A DNA stretch of 64,000 bases from Sisyra terminalis (Eukaryota > Arthropoda > Insecta > Neuroptera > Sisyridae), in the NCBI GenBank assembly GCA_958496175.1, contig OY292279.1:9982001-10046000 (forward strand), written 5' to 3'. The translations under genes were made by a program, and so were the position numbers. Positions 45,380-57,830 of this stretch are shown here, in pieces. Position 1 is the stretch's first letter. Each line of letters begins with the position of its first letter. Below the pieces are notes generated by a model. The model had not been told where the DNA came from, did not search any database, and saw only the letters and a list, made by a program, of their open reading frames with translations.

Positions 45380-45677
45380 CTGTTTCGCCTGCTGAGGCCG
45401 CGATTGTTCGATTGGCGAATATTTGCTGTTGATTTATGGATATTGATTTGGGCAGAATTGTTGGCAGTGTTGATGCAGTTGGTGAAGATGTCGCCAGACT
45501 TTGGGCCGAAGAAGTTTCGGTGTGGATGTAGGGCGCAGACGATGGCGTTGATTTCGGATGTGGATGATTTGTTCCGAGCCAAACCAAAACCCCGAGGAAT
45601 ATAAAAATAAAGCCTCCAATCACCAATAGTCCGGATATCAAAAGCGTCGCGGTACACTGTTTCGGTCGTGATGTCAT
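45380..45677 (-). CDS. Candidate first coding exon of a membrane-anchored protein
   Basis: The minus strand opens with ATG at 45677. The predicted N-terminus is MTSRPKQCTATL, then a strongly hydrophobic segment LISGLLVIGGFIFIFLGVLV (residues about 12-33), then a Pro/Ser/Thr-rich stretch (NHPHPKSTPSSAPY, SSPTASTLPTILP). A short basic N-terminus with a single long hydrophobic helix suggests a signal anchor or type II membrane protein. Without splicing, the frame runs to 45303. A good donor, CAG|GTAGAT, lies at 45382-45374 and would give a 298-bp exon in phase 1. The patch is clearly more G+C-rich than its AT-rich flanks, which is why I favour real coding. I do not recognise the protein and no downstream exon could be identified in the window. 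Confidence 0.4.
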
Positions 45678-45824
45678 ATTTTTTTTTTCAATTTACAAAA
45701 AATATAATTAATTAAAAAATATAAATAAATAAATTAATCTATTCAGAGTTCTACAAAATGGCGCGCACGTTTTCTATTCGCCAATTGTTGCAATTAGTGT
45801 TTTCTTTGTCAGTTAAATGTGGTT
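45678..45824. other. AT-rich leader region
   Basis: Between the candidate first exon and a short upstream ORF; a very A/T-rich tract at 45679-45735 precedes the exon on the minus strand. Confidence 0.3.
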
Positions 45825-45956
45825 TTATCTGTTCGATATATTGCCATTGTTGGAACAGTCAAGTCGCGATATTCTTGATATATCAATTATGTCACAGTTT
45901 TTTCTTGGCGGCTGATTCGGTTTGTGCTCCAAATCGAGGCTTCCCTTCTTTGTCAT
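45825..45956 (-). CDS. Possible upstream ORF or exon (43 codons)
   Basis: On the minus strand a CAAAATG start (45956) opens MTKKGSLDLEHKPNQPPRKN, then CDIIDISRISRLDCSNNGNI and a TAA stop. Composition is G+C-enriched like the candidate exon 150 bp downstream. Either a 5' leader with an upstream ORF or an unrelated coding fragment. No family recognised. Confidence 0.2.
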   Translation of the reverse strand: MTKKGSLDLEHKPNQPPRKNCDIIDISRISRLDCSNNGNISNR

Positions 45957-46037
45957 TTTGTCAGCGATGGCCGTTCAGTCCTGCTCGAGGCCTGATCAAT
46001 CAGATCAAATCGAAAATCGATGCAATACAAGGACGAA

Positions 46038-48300
46038 TGCAATGGGCGATCCAACTGTAACAGACAAGAAAAAATGGCATTCAAATCAAATTTTTTTAGC
46101 TACAACAATACCAGAAAAATGGATTAGAAATAAAGTTCCGGAACTCGCAAGTAGTTCCGAAAAAAACACATAAAAATAGGTGCATTTGGTAGTGTTGATC
46201 TTCAAAAAGTTAGTCCCCAAATTTCAACCAAATTGGACCAGAACTTAAAGAAATATTGATCATTTTACCAATGTAGGTCTAGCCAAATTCTATCTAATTT
46301 TTTGGAATAATTTATTGGTCATTTTTTCTAGTAAAAACACTGATCTTCCTAAGAACTTCTTAAAAAATTTGATAAAAATTCTTTTGGTTAAAAAACAATG
46401 ATTTTTTGAGTTTAAAAAGAATCGTAAGAACTCTGATAATCCTGAATCTTCCATTATAAATCTTTTTCTCAAATAGAAATATCGATCATTTTAACCAAAT
46501 TCTATCCAATTTTGTGGAATAATTAATTGGTGGTTTTTTTTCAGTGAAAACACTGATCTTCCCAAGAACTTCTTAAAAAATTTAATAAAAATTCTTTTGG
46601 TTAAAATCCAATGATTTTTTGAGTAAAAAGAATCATAAGAACACTGCTAATCCTGAATCTTTCAAAATAAAGTTCTCAATCATAAAATCAGTTTAGTCGT
46701 ATGGACGATCAATGATCAATTCAACTGTAACAGAAAAGAAAAAATGGCATTCAAATCGAATTTTTTTAGCTACAACAATACCAGAAAAATGGACCAGAAA
46801 TAAAGTTCCAGAACTCGCAAGTAGTTCCGAAAAAACACAGAAAAATAGGTGCATTTGGTAGTGTTGATCTTCAAAAAATCAGTCCCCAAATTTCAAGAAA
46901 ATTGGACCAGTACTTAAAGAAATATCGATCATTTTACCAATGTAGTTTTAGCCAAATTCTATCCAATTTTGTGGAATAATTTATTGGTGATTTTTTTTTA
47001 GTAAAAACGCTGATCTTCCTAAGAACTTCTTAAAATTTTGGTGAAGATTCTTTTTGGTTAAAAAACAATGATTTTTTGAGTTTAAAAAGAATCGTAAGAT
47101 CTCTAATAATCCTGAATCTTCCAAAATAAATCTTGTTCTCAAATAGAAATATCGATCATTTTACCAATGTAGTTTTAGCCAAATTCTATCCAATTTTGTG
47201 GAATAATTTATTGGTGGTTTTTTTTAATAAAATCTTCCCAAGAACTTCTTAAAAAATTTAATAAAAATTCTTTTGGTTAAAATCCAATGATTTTTTGAGT
47301 AAAAAGAATCATAAGAACTCTGCTAATCCTGAATCTTTCAAAATAAAACTCTCAATCATAAAATCGGTTTAGTCGTATGAATTCACATTTTTTGTATTAC
47401 TAGTTGAGATTATTTAGTCCTCATATAGTGCTGAAGTATCTTACTTCATATATCATTTTGATAGAATTGCTTTTAAGCACCAATTTTAGTGATATTTGTT
47501 CAAAATTTGGTATAAAGTTAGTGATAAAATTTAAAACGTTTATGTGAGATATATTAGGATATTTATAAATATTATATTTAATACAAAAAAAAGATTCCCA
47601 GAATTCCCGTTCTGGGAGATTGTGAAGTGAACTCGAATTGAAATCTGGGATTTTTTGAAATGAGAACTGAACAACCATAATTGAAAAAACCTTTCTTAGG
47701 ATAGACGATCCTTAAGGGTAGAATTCAACTATACCCTTAAGGCTGAATTAAAAAAAAATAGTAACCTAGTAAAATTCAAAATGTGTGTTGGGGATATATG
47801 GGAATCATTATAAATATTGCAATTATTATAATAAAAAAAAAATATTTACAGTGATTTTAAAAAAAAAAGAAAATACAGCATTCAAATCAAATTTCTTTTA
47901 GCTACAACAATCAAGACACAATACCAAAAAAAGGGCCAGAAATAAAGTTTTGGAACTTATAGGTAGTTCCGAAAAAAAAAAACAAACATAAATATGTGCA
48001 TTTGGTAGTGTTGATCCTCAAAAAAAAGCCTCCAAATTTTATGAAAATTAGACCACAACTTATTGAATTATCAAGCATTTTACTAATATCAATTTTAGCC
48101 AAATTCTATCCAATTTTGTGGACTAATTTATGAGTAGTTTTCTTTGGAAAAAACATAAACCTTCTTGAAAATTTTGGTGAAAATTCATATTGGTTAGGAA
48201 CCAAAATTTAATAGTGTTTTTTTTTTTAGTTTAAAAAGAATCATAAAAACAACGATAATCCTGAACTTCCAAAATAAAACTATTACTCCTTAATCACTTT
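46038..48300. repeat. Segmental tandem duplication, unit about 666 bp, plus a third partial copy
   Basis: Unit one starts near 46050 ('actgtaacagacaagaaaaa') and unit two near 46716 ('actgtaacagaaaagaaaaa'); a third, more diverged partial copy runs from about 47870 to 48300. Shared landmarks are 'ttttttagctacaacaatac', 'gtgcatttggtagtgttgat' and 'ctgatcttcctaagaacttc'. Inside units one and two, a 'cttctt...aatcctgaatctt' block is itself repeated (46320/46540 and 47000/47230). In unit one the first 44 codons form an open frame with KKKWHSNQIFLATTIPEKW, nearly the same in unit two, but without other support. Confidence 0.8.
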
Positions 48301-50280
48301 TGAACCACCTGGATATGACTCGGAAAATATATAGACGCAATTGGATATTTACAAAAATTTATTTCAGAAGTAGACCTTACTAGTTGGAACTAAAAATAAA
48401 GCAGAGGTGCAATAGTTTTTTTTAGGATGCAGTGAAACTTTAAAGGGAAACCTCCAGAACGATTGAAAAAAAGAAGGACCAAAAGTTATCATTGATTTTT
48501 TTGGAGTGGAAAAATATAATAAAATTTTTTTAATAATAATTTGGAAACTCTTCAACCCTAAAAGTTATTGAGCCTAAAAATTTGGTGTAAAAGCAAGCAA
48601 GTATCCCCAAGTTTTAAGGGATGACCCTTAGAAAATAACTTGATTTTTCAAATTGAAATTAAAAGCACTTTTTAAAAAGTAACACAATTTTTGTTTTGGA
48701 AGGATAATTGAGCCACCGAATACCAAAGTGGTGTAAATCATATTATTGCGATTCGGAGATGCAATAATTTTTGATTAAATAGCCATCGAAATGTCCCACG
48801 CGCACGTGGTGTTTTGGACTGCTATCTACCGGCATAATAATGAAGCTTTGACTACTTTAATGAAGCTTTAATTACCCATTTTAGCAAATAAAAGCGGAAA
48901 ATTTAAATTAATTATCATGACTTTCACCAGTTTGACTTTAAGTGGCTCAATTGCAGAATACTGCTTCTCAAGAGGATGAACAATTAGTCGAAAGAAGGAG
49001 GAAGAATTTGAATTATAAACTTGTTTAAAAAAATAAAAATAAAAATTGATTTTGCTACTGCTATTCCTTATAATTTACAGAAAAACTTCAAAAAATTTAT
49101 TAAAAAATTGGAAAAAATAATTAATCAGTGGACCACTTCTTGTGGAAACCAATGCAACGATTTTTATGTAATTTTTCAATATTTTATCTTTTGTAACATT
49201 TTTCGAGTACAAAACCAGAATTATTAAAGTTGAACCTTTCCAGAGGACGTAGAAGCAAAAGACTAACGGAAAATATATTTTTTATATAATAAAATATAAC
49301 CAGAACTACCCCTTCATTACAGATATCCATTGTCCCATCATTCATTGCAATTTGGGTACAAAAATTTAATGGATCCACAGATTTGTTATTGCATGTGGAC
49401 AAAATTGGTATGGATGAATCGAAATTCAATTAGCCGTAATATGTTTACGATTGATTTATGCCAAGAAAGATGTTATTGAAATAATTGCGATTATATCAGC
49501 ATACTTTGTTGAAATAATCGAATATAAAAATTCATATGTGCTGATTTATTAATTAATTATTGCTGTCTTTATTACTTTATTCAATTAATTGCGTAACATT
49601 TTATTGTAACTGTTGAATTTTTTATTCAACTCTCCGATAAACTAAACGTTTTTCTTTTAGTCTAATGGATTTTTTGTGTTATTCCAATCACAAATAAGTG
49701 AAGAAATTTCGAAAATTTACAGGACAAAAAAACACTGATATGATGAAAGCTTTTTAGGCTTTTTGTTGTTGAGCAATTGGGGGGGGGGAAAGCTTCTGGG
49801 TGGTCAATGATTGCACCTTGTCTAACAAGTGTTATTATAGTAATCTTTCATTAATTGTGTGAGTATTGTCGCGTGAATTTATTACTTAATCAAAAGTTAA
49901 TTAATTTGATCAATTTTTTGATTGGAGCCTTGGGCGTCGCTCGGTTCATATGGACAAGGGAAGGCATAATTGCTCTGGTGAAGGATTTGGAAAATTATTA
50001 AATTAATTATATTTGTAATATCGAACCAGATAATTTGGGGTATCAATTACAAAATTGCGTAGCTAGAGGCGGAACTACGCAAAATTTGCACAAGCGTTGT
50101 ACTAATGTGGAACACAAATTATTTTTTTCTTCGGTGATGGATCGAAGGTACAAAAAATAAATATTTGATATCAACCATCATTCCAAAAAGTTGAAGAAAC
50201 TCTTTCCTTATTAGTATCGTGTTAGTTGGTTTCCAAAAATCAACAAGTGTCAAGGAGGGGAAAATCAACACGTGGATTTT
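48301..50280. other. Unique AT-rich DNA
   Basis: No gene supported. A run of nine Gs occurs at about 49780. The small frames have no recognised domain. Confidence 0.4.
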
Positions 50281-51842
50281 TCGAAACCTTAAGTTTCCAA
50301 TTTTTTGGCAATTCCTTTTAAACTTTTGCCAACAGTACCAAACTATCAGCGTATTTGGTGACTTCCCTTCGAATAACAATTTTTTTTTCTTGCAAATAAG
50401 AGATTTATTGTTAATCACTCCAATGAACTAATCTAATTGATCGAAGAAAGCTAAATTTTTTGAGAAGTTCCAATCAACTTTTGATCTTAGGATAATAAGG
50501 TTAAACTGGTTAAAGGTTCTAGTTCAAAGTTTTCTTTCCCCTTTCCCCTTTTAAATTTCCTGTACTAATATATTTATTAGGGTGATTTTTTTTTTTACTT
50601 TTTTTGGTCCCATCGTGAAATTTTGTTGGAAATACCAAAAAAAAAAATTCTCTGAAAGTTTGAGCCCTTAATATTAATTTTAAGTCCTCAACCAAGACGT
50701 GTCAAGATTTCCCATTGAAAATACACGGAAACTCTGATTTTTTATTTTTAAATTTCTATATCTCAGCGGCATTTCATGGGATCGCTTTTACCGAAGATTG
50801 TTTTTTCTCAGAATTAAACGCTCTACAAAAGTGCCCATTGCGACAAAGTCGTAACTCACACCGGTGAGGTAATACGGGCCACTGAACCTGATTTTTCCAT
50901 AAAATTCGCGTTTTTTTTTGCATTTATCTCGTAAATAACGATGGCTACGGAAAAATTATAAATAAAAAACTTGTAGTGAACTTGATTTCTTACACAAAAG
51001 GTTCTGTAGACCAAATCGCGAAGATCAATATTAAACGAGATATTAAGCCTTGAATTGATTTTTCTGTGAAATTTTTGCCGATAATTGATTTAAACTTATA
51101 AATTGATATAAAAAAATATATTGATATAAACTTAATATCTCGTTTAATATTGATATTAGCGATTTGGTCTACAGGACCATTTTTGTAGGAAATTAAATTT
51201 TCTACAAGTTTTTTATTTATAATTTTTCCGTAGCTCTTGTTATTTACGAGATAAATGCAAAAAAAAACGCGAATTTTATGGAAAAATCTGGTTCAGTGGC
51301 CCGTACTACCTCACCGGTGTGAGTTACGACTTTGTCGCAATGGGCACTTTTGTAGAGCGTTTAATTCTGAGAAAAAACCATCTTCGGTAAAAGTGATTCC
51401 ATGAAATGCCGCTGAGATATAGAAATTTAAAAATAAAAAATCAGAATTTCCGTGTATTTTCAATGGGAAATCTTTACACGTCTTGGTCGAAGACTTAAAA
51501 TTAATATTAAGGGCTCAAACTTTCAGGGATTTTTTTATGGTATTTCTAACAAAATTTCACGATGGGACCAAAAAAAGTCAAAAAAAAAATCACCCTAATA
51601 TTTATTTTTTCACCCTATATCGACTAGCCAACAAAATTTCAACGTTTAAATTTTCCAAATTTTTGGATTTTTTGGTAATTCCTCTTAAACTTTTGCCAAC
51701 AGTACCAAACTGTCAGCGTATTTGGTGACTTCTCTTCGAATCACATTTTTTTTTATTTGCAAATTTTAGATTTATTGTTTATCACTCCAATGAACTCAAA
51801 TTGATCGAAGAAAACTAAGTTTTTGAGAAGTTCCCATCAACT
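50281..51842. repeat. Pair of direct repeats (about 205 bp) flanking family B copy 2
   Basis: 50281-50482 and 51635-51842 are direct repeats at about 85-90% identity by eye, sharing 'cttttgccaacagtaccaaa', 'cagcgtatttggtgacttc' and 'atcactccaatgaact'. The family B element lies between them with its own target duplication. The second repeat is preceded at 51608 by 'caccctatatcgactagcc', the end of element family E. Confidence 0.7.
50578..51597. mobile_element. TAGGGTG-end palindromic element, family B, copy 2 (1020 bp)
   Basis: Ends TAGGGTGATTTTTTTTTTT and ...TTTTAATCACCCTA-type complement, flanked by a perfect 8-bp duplication, ATATTTAT (50570-50577 and 51598-51605). Outer arms match copy 1 closely. 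The loop is longer than in copy 1 because a second inverted segment ('ctcgtaaataacgatggcta' / 'tattaaacgagatattaagc') is kept. No coding. Confidence 0.9.
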
Positions 51843-53817
51843 TTAACTCTTTTCATATATTTTATTACATCTTTCAGTAGTTCCCATCCATATCCTCTTC
51901 TTGATTTCATAAAAATTCTTAATGGAACCCTTGTGCATGAGACCAATTCATATAAGTTCATTTTTCAACATTGAAATTATCAATTTTTCTTTGCAGTAAT
52001 CGAAAAAGTTTCTTTTCCGCTAGTTGGCTTCATCGTTCAGATTTGAATTTCAAAATATGATTTATGGATATCCATTAAGAGGCATTTTTTTTCGTGTTTC
52101 ATACGCTTAATTTAATTAGAAACGATCGTAAAGTGATCAAATCTTCGTACAAGAGACAGCAAAGAAAAATTATCTTGGTCAATGGCGGTGATTAATAACA
52201 ATAATTCGAGAAAAAAAAACAGGTTACATAATTCCAATTTTATAACATCACCAACGCGCGTAAGTGCGTTCTTGCGTTCTTTTAATCACCAAGTGATTAA
52301 TAAACAAATAAAAAAATCATATTTTTTTCTTCATCTCTTCATCTCCGGTTGTGTATGATATTCCCTTCAAATTTCCACACGTTTTCTTCGACAAGTCGAC
52401 CGCGGCGTCAACAACCAAATATGATACGTTGAAATTGTAAAATGATTGATATTGATGATGGTTCGGTAAATAGTGATTATTGAAATGATTGATTCGATCG
52501 ATAACAGATTAGAAGACTGTGGTGTGTGTAAAGTGGGACGAGGTGGGTCTCTATGCTTATGTGAATCGCATTATTTTTCGAATTTCTTGCCGAGAAAATG
52601 AGGTAAAATGACCATCTAAAGCCAACAATTTCTCTTGATTCGCAATTGCCGTTTTACAAACAAGGTAAAATCCATTACCCAGACGTGAAAAGCCAACAAT
52701 GCCGACCATTTGCCCTAAATCATCATCATACTAATATAATCATACTTTCTAATCAAAAAAACCCCTACAAAGTATCCCAAAAAAATTTAATTATTTTTAT
52801 GGAATTTCAGCAAGGTCGTACCTATTAGCAGTAAAAAAACGGTTGGGACCAGTAGGTAGAGTAATATTTTCGGTAGAAATCATTACCACCGCGCCTCAGG
52901 GATCGAAATGATCCAGCAAATCTCGTTCCAATCATCGAGAAAGTTCATTCTTTCAATCGAAACAATAGAAAGATTCCTCGATTGGAATTCTGGTCATCTT
53001 TTGTCAGTAATTGGTGGCGGTGAGTCATCGTGTGGGGAGTTCAAAGGCAATTTCCTGCGTTGTATTCCTTGAACTCTTCGTATTTGCTGCCGAGAAAATG
53101 AAAGTGTACTTTCAAAAGGAGATAATTATACAGATAATCTTTGTCATATTTTCTTGATAAAAATACGGAATTCAAACATCCTTCGGATAAAAGACGAAGG
53201 TTTGTGTGGAGGCTGTTTGTGTCAAATTTGCTGGATGAGCAAATATTTGATGTTGATTTTACCAAGAAATGAGTAAAGTGTTTGGTCGAGATTATTAAAG
53301 CTGGGGCTTTATATTCGGTTTAGGGACACGAATCTTTCCTGCAGTTTGGGTATAATTAAGATAATTTTGGTTTACGAAAAAAGGTATTTTTTTACCAATT
53401 TAGTTTTTTGGAAAAATTTGTTGTCTAATCAACAGAAACTCTTATGATGGAAAAGATAAGTCAATTAATAATTCTTCGTCTTTATTTTGTGCGTTTTTTA
53501 AACATCGAAGATTGGCAATCATCTTAGCGAATCACGCCATTTACAAGAGGTACCTGAGGAATCTTGAATTCTGTGGTTTTCCATTGTCTTCTGTATCCAT
53601 AAGGCGTTGACTTTTGCTGGTGAGTTCTTTTGCCTTAAAACAAGGATTTCTCAACCGATTAACTTATCCCGGCTAAAATTTGGTTCCTCATTTGTTAACC
53701 TAGGGGTACTCATTTCCATCCCCAACCAGCACCGCGAGGAATAACCAGGGAATTACTCATTACTTTCCACCTAAGAAAAGAACTTATAAAAAAGTCCAAT
53801 TCTGTGTTAAAAATGTG
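51843..53817. other. Unique DNA, locally less AT-rich
   Basis: 52240-52560 and 52840-53040 contain more G+C and CpG ('accaacgcgcgtaagtgcgt', 'gtcgaccgcggcgtcaacaa', 'ccaccgcgcctcagggatcg'). No open frame or paired splice sites were convincing. They could be regulatory or untranslated sequence. Confidence 0.35.
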
Positions 53818-53826
53818 GACTTAATT

Positions 53827-53990
53827 CAAGGTTTGTAAATTACACAGGTTACTCCATTAGAAAAAAAAATGACGTCATACGAAGAATTTTGAAATTGATC
53901 AGTCTGAAGATATGTATGAATTTCTTCTGGATACGTCACGTATCCATCACGTAGCCACCATGAGGCCACCTGTGTATTTTTTAAACCTTG
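53827..53990. mobile_element. Small inverted-repeat element (164 bp) with perfect TSD
   Basis: Ends CAAGGTTTGTAAATTACACA and, in reverse from the right, CAAGGTTTAAAAAATACACA, agreeing at about 20 of 23 positions over the full repeat. A perfect duplication, GACTTAATT, lies at 53818-53826 and 53991-53999. An 8-9-bp duplication with a CAAGG start fits hAT. Confidence 0.85.
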
Positions 53991-53999
53991 GACTTAATT

Positions 54000-55362
54000 T
54001 GGGCTAACATGTCGGTAAGTTTCAAAGCTTCTGTTTGTCGACCGCTAGTTGTCGCCTTTCGTGAAAATATAATTTAAAAAAAGAAAATAACGTCCTAAAT
54101 GCCGTTTTTTTTTCTCCAAATTTTTGGTTTGGGGGAAGGGGGCTCGGTTAAATTTTTTTTAATATTTCTTTTTGAAGTGAAAACTTCTTTAGCATCGTTG
54201 TTACTTGAAATTTTATCAAACGGAAACGGAAAAGGGCAATAAAAAGAGAAACATGTACATAAGTCTATAAGATTTAACATCAGAGAGAATGAGGTAGGCA
54301 ACATTAGTATTTATTATGGTTGTGCGCGCCTGCGTATTACGCTACTTGAGAATGGTTTTCATAGCGACCAATAACAACCGTGTTAAATTGCTTATTATAA
54401 TTGTAAATATAAACTTTTCATTCTAATAAAATTAATTTTCAAGTTTGCCGTAAATCAATACGGATTATTGTCATGATTATCAAAAAAAAGTAGGGAAAAC
54501 AAGGCTTTAAAGACGTCAAAAGATTCAACAGAACGTGTTCGTGAATTTCGGGTACGCCGAAAAGCATTATTAAATAAGAAAAACAATAGTTCTTATACGT
54601 TTAATAATGATTCGACTGTGCAAAATAGTGAAAATGATGCTAGTAAGTACTTAAATATTTTCTAATCACATATTTCGTCCTTAATCGCAAAATTTCAATA
54701 AAATAAAAGCTAATTTAAAATTAATTCTGATATCACATAATATTCCGAACTGCTTTTCAGGTGCTACTCAAATGAATATACAGCCGATTTCTTAGGTACT
54801 CATAATTTTGTCAAAATAATGTTGCTCATGAAGAATTTCGTTAAATTTTTTTTAACAATATGTTCGGTCATAATATGTGCTCCTTTTGCTAACGATTGTG
54901 ATTCCAACGAAATTTAAAACCACTACGTCCAGGACATGAAGATCTTTTATGGATAATAATTAAAAATTCTAATGCAAATGATAATATTTTACTGTGCTGC
55001 ACGTATTTTCAAGCAATCAAGAAAAATGCAATTCCAATGATGTCCAAATACAATAATTTCAAATATTAAACGATACCTGCATCTTTACCACCACTGGATT
55101 TATTTTATATTTCTATTAGCATAAGCTCTCGTATCATTTATCGAAAATGCAAATTTGAATTCAGGATAAATTTATGTAATACATATGTTAATAAATCGTA
55201 AAATAAACCCTATAATTATCTTACTAATAAAATCTTAAATTCGTCTCAATATCTTGAAGTTCATCTTTTTTGAAGGTTCCACTTCTACCGCGTGTGAACT
55301 GCACACATGTGTTTTTTTTTTATCTCATTATTAAACAACATTTTTCTAAAATTTCCTAAATT
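54000..55362. other. Unique AT-rich DNA
   Basis: No gene supported. Minus-strand frame 54095-54304 covers a T-rich tract and has no recognised domain. Confidence 0.4.
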
Positions 55363-55552
55363 TTTGTTATTATATGTCGCTAAAGACCCTATTTGATAAT
55401 CACTTTACTATATCAGTGACTAAATAATTAATTTTTCATAATTAATTAATTACCGCTAAACTATTTTGTCACAAACAAAATTACTTCTTTCACAAATCTC
55501 AAGAATTTAGAAAAATTCAAACTTTAAAATTTTGTTGTCCAATCGGTATAGG
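55363..55552. mobile_element. Element family E, right-end fragment
   Basis: It matches the right end of the complete E element at 56246-57714 ('ttaccgctaaactattttgt', 'actttaaaattttgttg', 'ccaatcggtatagg'). The hAT-type element starting at 55553 inserted into its last few bases. Confidence 0.7.
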
Positions 55553-57822
55553 CAGTGGCGTGCATTACATATAGACAAAAAGACACTGCCTACCCCACAT
55601 AATTCAGATAATTTTTATATATATTATATATATTATTATTATTAATAAATATTTATAATTTTGTTCTGATATCTAGTTTTATTTTATTTACGAGTACTAT
55701 CAAATATCAATAAAGAAAAAATCTTGACGGATATCATCTATACAGTGTACCGATTATGCCAGCTCCTTCGTTCGTTCAATATTAAGTAAGCGACTGGTAA
55801 TATTTGCATTGCGATACACTAGCGCTACTGAGTCCAGCAGCGGGAAAGACACAAACTATTCGTGCCTAAATATTTATATGGATGCACTAATAGCTATATA
55901 TGGGTCAGTGTGTGCGTTCGTATAAAAACAATAATACAAATATACAATTCCACACATACAACCTCATAAAAAGACACTGTCTTTTTACAATACGACAAAT
56001 TACGAAAATTGCCGAAGTAGCATCGTTTCTTATTCATAATCAAAGTTTGAATTCGATTGATCTCAATAATCGGTTTAACGATCAGTAATCTACGTACATT
56101 GTTATTATTTAATACTAATAAATTTGTATAATGTATTATCTTTTGTCTGTATTATTTAATTCTGACGATTATATTGTATTTCTTTAATAAAGTTTACAAA
56201 ATGAGTCTATGGATATCTTTGGTTAAAAATATCAACATCATTATTTACCCTATACCGATTAGCCAATAAAATTTTAGAGTGTGAATTTTCCGAAATTTGT
56301 TTTTGCTAATCGATGGGAAATCGTTCGTAGAGGTTTGTGAAAGAAACCGTTTCTCTTGTGACAAATTAGATTAGCGGTAATAAATTAATTAAGAAAAAAT
56401 AATTGATTAGTCATTAATATAGTAAAATGTTAAAAAATAAGGTTTAAAGCAGCATACAATAACAAAAATGAGAGAAAATTTAGGAAACGGTTGGTTAAAA
56501 CAAGAACTAAAAAAAAAGTTAAAGAAAAATATTTTCCGAATTTCAAAAAACGCTTAATGTTCTATCTCAGATACATATTTTCAAAAAATTTTAGTGTGAA
56601 TAGTTGAATTTCACAAACGATGAAAATTTATGTGTGAAAAGCATGTTTAACATTGTATTGATTTTTACTAGTTTGGAAAAGTTGGCTGGATCAGAAAGTG
56701 TGGAAAATATTTTCCGAATTTCAAAAATCACGTAATGTTCTACTTCGTTTTTATATTTTTTTCAAAAAATTTTTGTGTGAAAAGTTGATTTTCACAAACG
56801 ATGAAAAAATTTGAGAGAAAAGCCTGTTTAATTATGTTTCTATTTTTATTATTTTGTAAAATTTTGGGAAAATTTAATTTGAGGAAAAAAGTTAATTTCA
56901 TAATTGCCTTTTTTTTTCATTTTTTTCGAAGGGGGGGGTCTGTTTAATTTTCTTAACTTTTTTTTTTTAGTTTTACATTTAACCAACCATTTCCTTAATT
57001 TTCCCGCATTTTTGTTATTGTATGTTGCTTTGAACCATATTTTCTTAACATTTTACTATATCAGTGACTAATTAATTAGTTTTTCTTAATTAATTTATTA
57101 GCGCTAAACTATTTATTTTGTCACAAACGAATCGGTTTCTTCATATACTTTTACGACCGATTTCCCATCGATTGTCAAAAAAAAATTCAGAAAATTCACA
57201 CTTCAAAATCCGAATTTCAAAAAACGCTTAATGTTCTATCTCAGATACATATTTTCAAAAATTTTTGGTGTGAATAATTGAATTTCACAAACGATGAAAA
57301 AATTTGGGAGAAAAGCCTGTTTAATTATGTTTCTATTTTTATTATTTGGGAAAATTAAATTTGAGGAAAAAAATTAATTTCATAATTGCCTTTTTTTCAT
57401 TTTTTTCGAAGGGGGGAGGTTCTGTTCAATTTTCCTTAACTTTTTTTTTTTAGTTTTACATTTAACCAACCATTTCCTTAATTTTCCCGCATTTTTGTTA
57501 TTGTATGTTGCTTTGAACCATATTTTCTTAACATTTTACTATAACAATGACTAATTAATTAATGTTTCTTAATTAATTTATTACCGCTAAACTATTTTGT
57601 CACAAACAAATCGGTTTCTTCACATACCTCTACGAACAATTTTCCATCGATTGTCAAAAAAAAATTCGGAAAATTTACACTTTAAAATTTTGTTGGCTAA
57701 TCGGGGTATTGGGTTCATTATTGACTCATCATGACGACGAACTAAGCAGCATTTTTGATTATATTAAAGTAGCTTTAAAAAATTCTTGCCTACCTTGCCT
57801 AAAATCTCTGTGCACGCCACTG
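55553..57822. mobile_element. hAT-type element (2.27 kb) with a nested element
   Basis: Ends CAGTGGCGTGCATTAC and, in reverse from the right, CAGTGGCGTGCACAGAGA. The flanking 8-mers ggtatagg (55545-55552) and ggtgtagg (57823-57830) agree at seven of eight positions. Its own sequence is about 55553-56237 and 57723-57822 (some 0.8 kb), with the E element between. No transposase was recognised; frame 55900-56088 is not convincing. Confidence 0.8.
56246..57714. mobile_element. Element family E, complete (1.47 kb), nested
   Basis: The left end TACCCTATACCGATTAGCC and right end GGCTAATCGGGGTATTGGGT are inverted, with terminal repeats of about 200 bp. A perfect 8-bp duplication, TCATTATT, lies at 56238-56245 and 57715-57722. 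Internally, 'ccgaatttcaaaaaacgctt' phrases recur at about 56536, 56714 and 57208, and a 490-bp segment is tandemly duplicated ('agaaaagcctgtttaattat' at 56816 and 57311). No coding. Confidence 0.85.
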
Positions 57823-57830
57823 GGTGTAGG

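Noticed and set aside
50281..51842. LTR retrotransposon with 205-bp LTRs
   Set aside because: The repeats lack TG...CA ends, a primer-binding site or any coding between them; the interior is a DNA element.
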